This document shows positions 32,616 to 43,440 of a stretch of DNA of 64,000 nt, one piece after another. Below the pieces are notes generated by a model. That model worked only from the letters and a program-made list of their open reading frames with translations, was not told the origin of the DNA and made no database searches. Both the position numbers and the translations under genes were made by a program. Source of the stretch: Przewalskia tangutica (taxonomy: Eukaryota > Streptophyta > Magnoliopsida > Solanales > Solanaceae); contig CM056732.1 of NCBI GenBank assembly GCA_029844215.1, positions 56,343,007 through 56,407,006 of the forward strand, in the 5' to 3' direction. The first letter of the stretch is position 1. Every line of letters begins with the position of its first letter.

Positions 32616-33395
32616 ATGCCTCCGCGTAGGGCAAACCCGGGCCCAGGTGGGCAAGGCAGCCGAGGGAGCTGCGAGTAGAGTACAGAGGGTTGCGAGGGCA
32701 CATGCCCAATCATTACCTAGGGTAGTGCTTTATTCGGGGAGTTCTGCGACGTCACTAGCCCCAGCAGAGTTTAGCACGGCGGCGACAGTTCCTACTGCGG
32801 CCATGATATTTGAACCTTCATTTCCACGACCGGGAACAGAGAATATAGATTGCAAAGAGGCGACCCTGTTACTAGCTATGGATTTAGCAAACGAGAATAT
32901 TTATGCATCGATTTATCACGGGTCTTGAGGACTATCTAAGAGAGGGTTGTGTAAGAGTAATTCTTCAGTTAGGCTTGAGCATGGCTGTGTACGGGCTTAT
33001 GCGCAGCAGGCCGAGAAACGTAGAGATCGACGGGTTAACCAAGGACAGCAGGAGAGGGCAAGAACATCAAGGTCCTTTGGTAACTTTCAAGGCGAGTCGC
33101 CTCACCAGCAGATTAGATATGCACCTCCGCCAGTGCAGAGTGGTCTTCCACGGATTTCAGGACTTTCGGGGTATGCCGGAGTTGGTCGAGCTCCGTGACT
33201 TAGGTTCACTGTGACAGGCGTCATCCCGGGGAATGTCGTCTTTTAGTTGGTACTTGTTTTACCTACGGCCGTCAGGGCCATGTGTCGAAAGGATGTCCTA
33301 GTAGGAGGGATGTGAGTAGGAGGACTCAGCCTTCAGGATCGGTGGGTAGTTCGTCATCTTCCCTAGCTATGCGCCCTACGGGGCAGATTTGATTA
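32616..33395 (+). pseudogene. Gag of element A, shortened and frameshifted
   Basis: Starts MPPRRANPGP at 32616. Includes 'RFITGLEDYLREGCVRVI' (about 32905-32960, capsid end), a basic glutamine-rich stretch, the proline-rich 'APPPVQSGLPRISG' segment (about 33120-33165) and two zinc knuckles near 33220-33300 ('HPGECRLLVGTCFTYGRQGH'). In the second knuckle Cys-x2-Cys has become Cys-x2-Tyr (tac for tgc). At about 260 codons it is shorter than element D's gag, which spans some 410. Frames shift at least twice. Confidence 0.8.
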
Positions 33396-33429
33396 GAACG
33401 ACTAAGGAGAGTGAAGCAGTAGATACAGG

Positions 33430-33930
33430 TATATCCTTAACCCTTTAGAGATTAGCATTGTGTGATAAGATGAGTATATCTTAAGTGCTATGTTCTGATA
33501 GCAGTGTGTTAATTATGATTAGAAATCATGGTTAGTTAAAAGGGTAAGATTGGGGGATAGGGAAAGTGTGAGCCTTAGAGTTTTTATACGTGGGGACCTC
33601 AGAGGTAAGACCATCTTGAGTAAAAGAAGTATTTATGTTTGACCCTTATCGGAGTGCATAGTGCACGTGAGCTATGTTTTTGGGATAAGTCCCTGAGTAG
33701 CGTGATATGAAAGAGGGTAGTTGAGCTAAGAAGACCGCTAGGTTTTCATAACGTGATTTGTGAAATTGTTCCGGATCGGGGAGCTAGTGTTTTGCGCGTT
33801 GCCGGGTCGGGTTGAGGCCATGTTGCGGGTCAACCCGCGGCCTGTATGGTGGTGGGGTCAGTTTGTGGTGGTCCCGCTTTGTGTTAGGGTTATGAGGGTG
33901 TTAGGCCCAAGTTTAGTTAACTATCGTACG
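33430..33930 (+). other. Conserved filler in element A
   Basis: Occupies the place of protease, RT and RNase H. Contains GTTCCGGATCGGGGAGC at 33768-33784 and the perfect palindrome GCGGGTCAACCCGC at 33825-33838. No reading frame is conserved among the four copies. Confidence 0.65.
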
Positions 33931-34560
33931 AGTTCGTGGATGCGTTCGACCGAGGTCGGGCCGATGGTCGACCATCGTGTCTTCGATCGGGACCGCTGCT
34001 TGGCGGTGATGATATATCGAAGGTTGTAAGGCTGCACGGTGCCTACCTTCACCTTATGACGCATGTGGAGCCAGTGCACTGTTTCTTTTCCGGAGGTTTT
34101 ACCAGCAGGTTAGGAACTCAGGTGAGTCTCGACCGCGTTCGCCGCCGGGCGATGTTTGGATTTCAGGGGTAGTTGTGAGGATTGTTGTCTCCTGTGGAGG
34201 GAGTGTTTAAGCTACCATTTCAAGTGTTCGGATGTCGCCTTATGAAGCCTTGTAGGGGCGGAAGTGTAAGTTGCCGGTCGATTGGTTCGATGTTGGCAAG
34301 GTTCAGATTGTTGGTTCATACCTGTTTCAGCAGAATGTGGTTAGGGTGCGACGAGTTTTGGAAGACTGAGGAAACTTAGCCCGAGTTACTTTGGGCCTTT
34401 CAGATGATATGAAGGATAGGCCAGGTTGCCTATTGTTGGCATTGCCGTCCAACGTGGGAGGCAGCGCGTCCAGTTTTTCGTGATTGTTATGTTCGGGAAA
34501 GTGTCGGAGATCCATCCAGAGTGTTCCCAGTTAATAATGACCAAGTTGGAGATAGTAACC
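33930..34560 (+). pseudogene. Integrase fragment of element A
   Basis: Decayed C-terminal integrase: 'VVRLHGAYLH' near 34020, then 'SPYEALYGRKC' spread over two frames near 34232-34275, 'DWFDVGKVQIVG' (34278-34315) and a short post-core part ending near 34560 ('IHPECSQ'-like). The N-terminal zinc-binding part and first catalytic residue are missing. The fragment begins at the same point as in 4640-5510 and in element E. Confidence 0.7.
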
Positions 34561-34908
34561 CAGAGATTTCGGAAGCGGAAGCAGTAAGAGAAATATGGTA
34601 AGTTATGAGAAAGAGTTCGAGTGTACGAGAAGGGTACGACACGTAAGGGAAGAAGCGAGCATGTATGGCGAGCATAGATGTGATCATTTCTTTCGTAAAG
34701 AGAAGGTGCGAAGGAAGTATATTTTAGACCTCGGGTAAGGGTTTGTGGCGATGTTAGAGGTGTTTCCTCGTGGACTTGGATGTAAGTAATTGCGCAGGTG
34801 TTTCTGTGGCCCGGTGTGGCAGGATCGTTCTCGTAAGTATAGTAGTGAAGACTATACTGGCGCATGTTTGTCTTGAGACTTGAAGGAACATTCGGGACGA
34901 ATGTTTCT
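34560..34908 (+). other. 3' untranslated tail of element A
   Basis: Holds the 'gtaagtatagtagtgaagac' segment (34834) shared with 8980 and 42750, and the perfect hairpin 34887-34905. A long antisense ORF spanning this region and the LTR shows no protein similarity I recognise. Confidence 0.6.
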
Positions 34909-34921
34909 AAGGAGGGGAGAA
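34909..34921 (+). promoter_or_regulatory. Polypurine tract of element A
   Basis: 'aaggaggggagaa', identical to element C's, directly before the 3' LTR. Confidence 0.88.
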
Positions 34922-35311
34922 TGTTATACCCCGTATTTCCAGAGTATGTACGTAAGGACGTACGTAGAAAAGTTTGGGCTTTAAAGTAGGCTTGGCCGAA
35001 ATATTTTGTGCACAACACCCGGTTAGAGTCGTTTTTAGACGCTTTACAACTGCGAAGGAAAATTCCGGCTATGTCATTTAGTATTTTTGCGGATTTTTCC
35101 AGAGATGAAACATTTTGGACCAACGGAGGTGACATGTGTCACCCTCACATCAGCGTTACTAAGCGGTTTGGACGAAAAGTAGTCAAAGGGGTTGGTAGGA
35201 TATTTTGTGATATTTGTGTGGTAGATGGATAAGGTACACATGGGTGAATCTTGACCCTACACTTGCCTTGCACTTGTCATGATCTTGGCCATTGGTTGGC
35301 TATGGCTTGAC

Positions 35312-35319
35312 TATAAATA
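35312..35319 (+). promoter_or_regulatory. TATA box of A-type 3' LTR
   Basis: TATAAATA after 'ggctatggcttgac'. Confidence 0.6.
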
Positions 35320-37199
35320 CCCTTTGTGAAGACTTCTTCATCCTAAAATCTTTCTAAGTCTTGAAAGCCCTCTCTCCCCTTAGTGTAGTGTTCTCGTCAA
35401 GAACACACCCTCCCCCTCGTGAGGCCCTTGGCGAGAGCCCTCCCCTTGGCGAGAGTACCCCTCCTAGTGGGGTTGGCCGAGGTATACACTTGTGGTGTTG
35501 TTTCGTATAAATACCCCCCCTCTTGGTAGAAATACTCTCCAAAGTATTGTTACTATACCCAAATTACCTTAGCCATATACCTTGTAGTATTCCAAAGATA
35601 CCTCTATACGTAGAGCCCGGAAATACTACCGTATGTCCTTTTTGTCTCAAACCGAAACCCTAAGGAAAATATCCATAGTTGGTTGGAGTATTAAGAAGAA
35701 GTTGCGTAGAACTTCTAAGGGTTGTTTGGAGCGGGTTGGAGCACCCGGAGTAGGAGCTAAACGTTGCTATGGACCGACATTTATGCTTGGATAATTATGG
35801 GCTTATCGAGGTAAATATCTTGTCTCCCTATTGTAAATGAGTTACATACTATTGATGAATAAGTATAAGTATATACAAGGAAAGTATATAAGGAATTGAA
35901 TCAGACTTACATAGGATGTATTCAGAGACTTGTGAAGTTTGACGGGTAGGGAAGGGCTGCCCAAATTTCCGTAGAATCTTGTATCTAGATTTATTCTACC
36001 GAGTAGTCTAGACTTTGATAGACTGTATAACCTTTATAGGTTGAATGTTCTGCGAGTAGCATGTTCTACTTGAGAGGTGGACAAGGCTAGCCGGGTTATA
36101 GCCGTGGAGCGATTTGCTAATAGTCGATAATCGTCGCGAGGTATGTGATTCTTCCTATCCTCTTGAGCATGATATTTTAAATGAATATATATATAGTAGC
36201 GTCGTGTGTTAATCGAATAACAATTACGGCAATGTCTTCGGACTTAAGCCTGAATAATAACTACGGCAATGTCTTTTGACTTAAGCCTGAATAATAAGAA
36301 TCTGAAGTATTTCAGAAGAATTAAGTAACCTTTTTGAAAGAAGAGTAACACTTGGTTTTAAAAGCTTAAGAGTTATACTAGCTTTATGGGAAGTTAGGTA
36401 TAACGGCTTAAGAGTAGTAAAAGGAATGGTTTACTGATTTTATAAGTTAAGAGACTTGACTTAATTAACTTAATATGAATTTTGTGTGAAACCTCATTCG
36501 TGAGAAATGAGTAATTGGTCTTTAAAAGCAATAATGTTTTACTGATTTCGGAAATCAGAATAAGTATCGAACAAACCACAGCAGCGCTAATAAAGGGAAA
36601 TGTTTTGACTAATAAAGTATTATTAAAACCAGTAGAAACTTCCATCTGCATAGAAACTAAGATGAGACAAAATGATATTACATTTCCTAGATCATGGCTG
36701 CTGTAATAAGATTGTTATGAACAAGAATAACCTACTCACACATAAGGCATATGTTTCTCAAACTGTTTTAAAGGATTAAAACTATGAACTATGAAAACCT
36801 TTCGAAAAATGAGAAACTTGAGTATTTGAAATTAGGCAAACTTGAACGTTTGGAAAAGAATGTTGTTACTTGATTCTACAAAGAGAAGTATTTGATTTAC
36901 TTTAAAAGACAGTCACTCTATTTTATACTACGGGTATTGTGTGACTTTTGTGAAAGAAACAGATCTCTTAAAGAGTTAATGTATAAAGTACCTTGTGTGT
37001 ATAACTTGATTGTGTTGGTTTGTGTTAGCCTTGTAATACTTTCTTGTTGATTTGATAAGTAAACATGATAGGATGCTACGTGTGTTAGTATCTTGTGATG
37101 TTAGTGTAAAGGGTTTCGATTGCGCTTAAATTGTTTAACTATCACCGATATGTTGGTATTGTACCACTCACCTTGACTTGTTTCCGAGGTTGGCGCCCT

Positions 37200-37460
37200 C
37201 CGCGGGGTAGACTCAGCGTGTGCAGTGTGACCTATGATTCGAGAATACCTCATGCGGGTCCCGGCCCTACGCGGAGCTACGAGAGTTCCGTGTTAGTGTG
37301 CGGCCTTTATGGTCACGCGGTCTATGTGGCCGTGCGGATCGCGAGTCCGGCGGACGCCGGGAGTAGCTACCCTCGACGCGGGTTATACCTCATGCGGGCC
37401 TATGAGTTTGGCCTATGCGAGTGCGGAGAGTTCGGGGCTAGACGCGCATTAGATCTTCGC
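37200..37460 (+). repeat. GC-rich degenerate repeat in A-type 3' LTR
   Basis: Counterpart of 12369-12640 with numerous single-base losses and CpG changes. Confidence 0.65.
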
Positions 37461-38255
37461 GAGTGGCGGCTTTGATCATGCGATGCAGACAGATCTCATG
37501 ATACGATTTATGACCTTGTTGGTACTGTGGGTTTTAGTAGCCGGCTATGCCTTCGTATTTACCTGCACGGTTTTATTAGGACACAGGGACACGTGTTCAT
37601 GTGTATTCCTTGATGCTTTTATATCATGCATCGCCAGCTGGCGGTGAGGAAGGTATTCCACGCATGATTGATGTTGTGGGCGTGAGACCCATAGTTATAT
37701 TTGAGTGATGACTTGAGGCGTGAGTCCCCGACTTGACATATTTGCTTATTTATCGTGATCGTAGTTTGGTTATCATACATGTCTCCGCTTTACATAGACT
37801 ACTATGATTTCATTTATATTTTTGATTTCACATACTTGGTACCGTTGTCTCGACCTCCTTCGGGCGTTCACGCCGCAGTAAAGGTACACCGATCGTTGAT
37901 CCTCGCTCTTAGGTCACAATTCGGCTCTTGGAAGCTCCGTTTCTCGGAGGCTTATCGATGGTATAGTCCCCTGTCGTTGTAGGTACTTACATTCGTGGTA
38001 TGGCGGGCCATTCCGCCATTGTTGTCGTATCATTCTTAGAAGTGCATGAAAATCTTGTTGTGGGCGAGTTGTAAAAGTATGTAATCGTCGGTTTTAAATT
38101 GATTTATATATATGCCAAAGACAAGTTTTCTCAGACATCGTTTCTTACTTCATAATATTTTCATGTCTTGTTTTATGTTCGTGATTACTCTGATGTTGTA
38201 TCACTAGGGTGCCCGGGTAAGGCACCAGTCACGGGCCCGGGTTCGGGTCGTGACA

Positions 38256-38527
38256 AAAGTGGTATCAGAGCAGTTAATCCTCGGAAAGTGTCTACAGACC
38301 GTATCTAGTAGAGTCTTGATTATCGGTGTGTTGTGCACCACATCAATAATCAGGAGGCTATAGGATATTTAGGATTGGTTTCCATTCTTCTCACTCGAGA
38401 TCGTGCCTTAGTCAGTGTTGTAAGTTGGACCTCTAACGTATTCCTTCCTTACCGCTATGCCTCGCGTGACAGGCAAACCCCAGTGGGCAAGGCAGCCGAG
38501 GGAGCTGCGAGTAGAGTACAGAGGGTG
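38256..38527 (+). mobile_element. 5' start of a second internal region, truncated
   Basis: Leader matching 32411-32690: primer site TGGTATCAGAGC at 38260-38271, the 'ggattggtttccattcttc' segment, a gag start at 38457 and about 70 bases of gag ending 'agtacagagggt'. It then joins B-type LTR sequence at 38528 without any boundary motif. This makes an LTR-internal-LTR-internal order, best explained by recombination between copies followed by a deletion into flanking DNA. Confidence 0.8.
38260..38271 (+). promoter_or_regulatory. Primer-binding site, intact
   Basis: TGGTATCAGAGC, the unaltered initiator-Met form. Confidence 0.9.
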
Positions 38528-40379
38528 CCTTTCTAGCATGATTGTTGTGAAATAAATATAGTGCGGTAGACGCACGTGTGTTTAAAGGAATTTGATTTTC
38601 CTTTTGTGTCCTTGACTTGATTCCAAAGTTAAGTGATTTGTTATGAAATATTAAGGACTTGAATTATGTTAAAAAGTTGTAAAACCTCATTCATGAGTAA
38701 TGGGTGTGTGGTATTTTAAAGAATAAAGTTATCTCGATTTCGAAAATAAGAATAGTTGTCCTTGGTTGGTTTAAAACATAAAGTGTTATAATAGCTTTAT
38801 GGGAAGTTATTTATAACGACTTTATGAAAACAAAAGAATGGTTTTATCATTGGATTTAAAATGATAACTTGACATTTTAAAAAGTGGAGGTTGGTTTCCT
38901 TAAAAGATATGATTTAAAGATTAGGAGACTGATTTTTGAAAGAGTAAGACACTTGGTTTAAAAGTATATTGCTACTTAACTTTAAAAAGGAAAAGTGTCT
39001 TTGTTTTATAGGAAGGCATGGTTTTGTCTTAAAATGGATCTTTTTAAAGAGTTAAAGTATGTAGTACTTTGGGGTTAAAACCCGGATTTGTTGACATCAA
39101 ATAAAAGTACCTTGTGTGAGTAACTTGCCAATGTTTTGCTTGTGATAGCCTTGTAATACTTTCTTGTTGGTTTGATAAGTAAACATGTTATGATGCTACG
39201 TGTGTTAGCGTCTTGTGACGTTTGTGTAAAGGGGGTTGTTCTTGTTGTGCTTATGTTGTTTAACGATAAGCCCGTTGTGCTGGTATTATATCACTTACCC
39301 CCCTGACTTGTTATGAGCCGCGGGTTAGCTACCGTCACGAGAATACCTCACGCGTCCCATGCGATCTATGCGAGTCGCGGGAGTTCGGGATGATCACCGG
39401 GTGTGTTACGCCGATCGCGAGAATACCTCACGCGGTCCATGCGAGGCCACGCGGCCGCGGAAGTCGAGTTGATGCCGCGGGTTAGCTACCCCGTCACGAG
39501 TACCTCATGCGGGCCTACGTGGCTTTATCGCGTCTGCGGTGAGTTCGTGGTTAGACGCGCACATTGATCACGAGGCGAGTGGCCGCCGATCATGTGGCGG
39601 TCTAGAAAGACCTCGTGTCTGATTTTATAGCATTGTTGGTCGGTGGGTTCTAGTAGTCGCCATGCCTTCGCACTTACCGTGCGGTTTTATTATGACACGG
39701 TGGGACACCGTGTTCATGTGTATTCCTTGGTGTTTTTATATCATGGATCGCCGGCGGTGAGGAAGGAATTCCACCGCATGATTGATATTGTGGGCATGAG
39801 ACCCATGGTTATATTTGAGTGATGACTTTGAGGCGTGAGTCCCCGACTTGACATATTTGCTTACATATTGTGTATCGTAAATTGGTTATCATATATGTCT
39901 TACATTTTATATAGACTATTATGATGTCATTTACGATATTTTCGATTTCACATACTTGGTACTGTTATCGACCTCGCCGGCTGCGTTCATGCCGCGGTAG
40001 AGGTACACGATTGTCGATCCTCGCCATAGGATCACGATTCAGCGTTTGGAAGCTCCGTTTCTCGAGGCTTATCTTTTCGTATAGTCCTCTGCGTTGTAGG
40101 TACTTACATTCGTGGTATGGCGGGGCCACCGTCGTAGTTGTGGTTACATTCTTAGAGGTCTGTAGTACTGTTGTGGGCAGGGTTTGTAAAAAGGATGTAA
40201 CTGTTCAGGTTTAATCATTTTTATATATATGCAGAAAGGTGACCGTTTTGGTTAACCTATTTTTCTTATTGTATATCTTGTTTCATGTGTAAGTTTTATT
40301 TCACGATTTTCTCGATCTTTGTATCACTAGGGTGCCCGGGGTAAGGCACTAGTCACGGGCCCGGGGTCGGGTCGTGACA
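38528..40379 (+). repeat. B-type LTR, copy 2, right part
   Basis: Resumes B-type LTR at 'ctttctagcatgattgttg' and runs to the LTR end GGGTCGTGACA at 40379. Together with 9071-10031 it gives about 2.8 kb, so roughly 400 bases have been lost. Includes 'gattaggagactgatttttg' at 38919-38938, which is the empty version of the LINE target at 53012, and a tandem repeat at 39311-39560. Confidence 0.85.
39311..39560 (+). repeat. Tandem repeat in B-type LTR copy 2, 3 units
   Basis: Units around 'gagaatacctcacgcg' at about 39340, 39419 and 39497. Confidence 0.75.
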
Positions 40380-42510
40380 ACAATTAATTATATTAAAACA
40401 AGTAGAAACCTCCATCTGCATAGAAGCTAAGATAAGACAAAATGGTATTACATTTCCTAGATCATGGCTGCTTTAATAAGATTATGATAAACAAGTTTTT
40501 ATTTTCTTAAATTCCAAAGTAAGAAGCTTGATTTTATAAGAGAAAAAACTTGAGGAATTTGAAGAGTTTTTGGTTAAAAAGAAAGGCATGGTCTTGTCTT
40601 AAATTGGTTTAAAACATAAAGTGTTATAATAGCTTTATGGGAAGTTAGTTATAAAGACTTTATGAAATCAAAAGAATGGTTTTATTATTGGATTTAAAAT
40701 GATAACTCGATTTTGGGAAAAGAGAAGTAACTTGGGTTTTAAAAGTATACTTGACGTTGTTTTAAAAATGTAAGCCACTTGGTTTGAAAAGTATGAGTAC
40801 TTGATTTAAACATGAACGTGTTTAGTACTACGGATATTAATATCGAGTTATTTTTACGTAAAAAGAGATCTTTTCGAAAGAATTAAAATACGTAGTACTT
40901 TAGGGTTAAAACCCGGATTTTTGGCATAAAATGGGAGTACTTGAGTTTTTATAAACGGTGAATCAATTTACATGTTAATGAAAGTCTAAAAGTATGTTGA
41001 ACTTGCCTATGCTAGTTGTGATAGCTTTTGTTGTGCGAGTATTGTATTTCTACACCACCGCGTCTCTCGATGGAGGGCCGACTGACTTGTTGTGAACTTA
41101 CTTGGACGTACCGGCAGTGACGGAGGATTCCACGGGTATGCTTCCTTTATTATTGTCACATGGGCATGTCTACACCGATGAGGGATTCCGGGGGCATGTG
41201 ACCATTATTGTTATTCCATGGACTAGCCCTCCATGAGGTTTTACTGATTCGGCCTTGGTATCTGGTAGTTGGCTCTCGTACTTGCCCCGGTCGTGGCTGA
41301 TTCGGCTTTGGTATCCGTAGTTAGCCTTCGTCTTGCCCGCGCCCGCTTTTGTGGCGATGTCTCGTGACTTACGGTTGTGATCTGGTGGTTAGCCTGGTTA
41401 CTTGCCCCCGCGACACGTGACGCAGTGGATCCGTAGAGGCTATCGCGCACTTGCCACGTGTCGACGCGGCGAAGTATCGTGACTTACGGTTGTGATCTGT
41501 GGTTAGCCTGGTTACTTGCCCCCGTCAGCTACGTGGCGCAGGGAGGATCTGGTAGAGGCTATCGCACTTGCCACGTGTCAGCTTCGCGAGTCAGTGTTTG
41601 GACGAAGTTTCGTGACTTACGGTTGTGATCTGGTGGTTAGCCTGGTTACTTGCCCCCGTCAGCTACGTGACGCAGGTGGATCTGGTAGAGGCTATCGCAC
41701 TTGCCACGTGTCAGCTTCGTGATATAGTTATTTAGTATTGTTGGTACGGTAGGTTCTGGTAGCTGGCTTTCGTACTTGCCCCGGTCAGTTGATGATGCAG
41801 GTTGGATCTGGTAGCTATGCCTTCGTACTTGCCCCGTACGGTTTTAAGACACAGGTGGGACCTGGTGTTCATGTGTACTCTTTGGTGTTGTTATATCATA
41901 GACTGCCGGCAGTGAGGAAGGTATTCCACGGGCATGATTGATGTTGTGGGCGTGAGACCCATAGTTATATTTGAGTGATGACTTTGAGGGCGTGAGTCCC
42001 TGACTTGACATAGTCGCTATGTATCGTGGATCAGTAGTTTGGTTATCATACATGTCTCTGCTTTATATAGATTATGATTTCATTTGCGTATTTTCATTTC
42101 ACATACTTGGTACTGTTATGCTTGACCTCCGGGGCTACGTTCATGCCATAGGTAGAAGTACGCGATTGTTGATCCTCGCCATAGGATCACGATTCGCGTT
42201 CGAAGCTCCGTTTCTCCGAGGCTTATCTTTCGTATAGTCCCCTGGTTGTAGGTACATACATTCGTGGTATGGCGGCCTCTGTCCCGTCGTAGTTGTGGTT
42301 ACATTCTTAGAGGTTTGTAATCTTTGTTGTGGCGGGGTTTGTAAAAGGATATAACTGCTCGTATATATATATATCAGAAAGGTAACCGCTTTGGTTGCTT
42401 TGTTTCTTATTTTATATTGTTTCATGTTTAAGTTTTTATTTCACGATTTTCTCGATGTTGTATCACTAGGGTGCCGGTAAGGCACGATCCACGGGCCCAG
42501 TCGGGTCATG
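40380..42510 (+). repeat. LTR F, 5'-truncated, E/C-like
   Basis: Begins abruptly in the LTR middle at 'acaattaattatattaaaac'. It contains the conserved 'tttcctagatcatggctgct' block (40452) and one C-type repeat unit (41157-41210). A unique tandem repeat occupies 41363-41722, and the 'gactgccggcagtgaggaag' segment lies near 41900. The conserved 3' end degrades to 'gtcgggtcatg' near 42510. It has no TATA box or 5' terminus. It directly follows the end of a B-type LTR and directly precedes an internal tail. Confidence 0.8.
41363..41722 (+). repeat. Tandem repeat, 115-133-bp unit, 3 copies
   Basis: Units begin 'cgtgacttacggttgtgatc' at 41363, 41478 and 41611, and end in 'cttgccacgtgtc', which holds a G-box core. 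Shorter related segments flank the array (41252-41345 and 41733-41850). Present in no other LTR of the window. Confidence 0.88.
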
Positions 42511-42840
42511 CGAGATATTAGGAAGAGTTCGAGTGTGCGAGGACGATGCAAGCAGTAAGAAAAGAGGCGAAGAGGTGCTAAGAAGATGGAAGTGTCCTTT
42601 TTATAAAGTAAAGGTGTGAAGAAAGTATCCTTTGGACCATAGGTGGAGCTATTAGTATTGTTATACGCTTTAGAGATGATTCTTCGTTGGCTTGGATGTG
42701 AGTTTTTGCGCGTATGTTGTATTATGGCCATGTGTGGCATAATTGGTTCCGTAAGTATAGTAGGGAAGACTATACCGGCACAGGTGTGCTTGGAGACTTA
42801 GAAGGAACATTCGGGACGAATGTTTCTAAGGGGGGAAGAA
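42511..42840 (+). other. Internal 3' tail with hairpin and polypurine tract
   Basis: 330 bases matching 5520-5830: untranslated tail, perfect hairpin 42806-42824 and polypurine tract 42828-42840, leading into a B-type LTR. No gag, pol or primer site separates it from LTR F, so this is another LTR-short tail-LTR arrangement. Confidence 0.82.
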
Positions 42841-43355
42841 TGTTATACCCCGTAGTTCCAGGGTATGTGTACGAGGACGTACGTACGAGAATACGACACA
42901 AAAATTGGAAAGGAAGAAAGATGTGATTTTTTTCGACGGAAAAGTTTCCGGATTTTGTGAAGGAAAAAGGTTCGTTAATGGGAATTGGATTCCCAGATTT
43001 GGTATTCGGACTTTTTAGAATATTTGAGAATTATGGAATTTTATTTTCGAAATTGGTCACGTGGGGCCCACGGGAGAATTTACGGTTTTGAGGGGCCCAC
43101 TTTATTTTCGGATTTTTGGCATTACGGATATTTTCGGAAGATGAAATATTTTGGACGAGTAGGGGGGCGACACGTGTCACCCCCATGTGGCCATGTTGGC
43201 CGAATGGTTGGTGGACAAGTGTTTGGACGTTTTTGGTGGACAAGTGGCAAGCCACTTGTCCCATTTTTGTGGTGGACATTTGGTAGGTAAAATCCACACA
43301 CACTTGGACCCAATCTTCACCATACACTTGCTTTAATCCTAGCCCTTGATTTCTC

Positions 43356-43363
43356 TATAAATA
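43356..43363 (+). promoter_or_regulatory. TATA box of B-type LTR copy 3
   Basis: TATAAATA, only 77 bases before the element E insertion point. Confidence 0.62.
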
Positions 43364-43435
43364 CCCCCTTGATTTCAAGACTTATTTCATCCACACTTAA
43401 GAGTTTCCAAGGCAAAAATATACTCCCTCCTTAGT

Positions 43436-43440
43436 ATAAT
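43436..43440. other. Target-site duplication of element E, left copy
   Basis: 'ataat', repeated at 51841-51845. Joining the flanks restores the B-type LTR text 'ccttagt..ttctcgtcc'. Confidence 0.92.

Larger units (their letters stand above)
10032..38255 (+). mobile_element. Element A: non-autonomous Ty3/gypsy, split by element D
   Basis: 5' LTR 10032-13431 plus its last 26 bases at 32385-32410; primer site 32415-32426; internal region 32411-34921 (about 2.5 kb); 3' LTR 34922-38255. Element D lies in the last 26 bases of the 5' LTR. Without D the element is about 9.3 kb. The internal region has gag, the shared filler and a decayed integrase part, and no RT. The left junction is in a B-type LTR after 'gtagtaatg'. 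No matching target duplication follows 38255: internal sequence continues there, so the right end has been rearranged. Confidence 0.85.
34922..38255 (+). repeat. A-type LTR, 3' copy (3,334 bp)
   Basis: Starts TGTTATACCCCGTATTTCC and ends GGGTCGTGACA. TATA box 35312-35319, conserved 'ggcttatcgaggtaaat' near 35800, repeat region 37200-37460. From 36200 to 37100 it is almost identical to 11350-12270 of the 5' copy. What follows is not flanking DNA but a new primer-binding site, so this LTR also acts as the 5' LTR of a second, truncated unit. Confidence 0.9.
42841..43440 (+). repeat. B-type LTR, copy 3, first part
   Basis: TGTTATACCCCGTAGTTCC start, 'cacgtggggcccacgggag' near 43057, G-box near 43172, palindrome 'ggacaagtggcaagccactt' (43238), TATA box 43356-43363. 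Split at 43440 by element E; continues at 51841. Confidence 0.9.

Noticed and set aside
34386..35135. 249-codon antisense ORF across element A's 3' tail and LTR
   Set aside because: It spans the LTR boundary in antisense, has no recognisable domain, and the same sequence elsewhere does not keep the frame.
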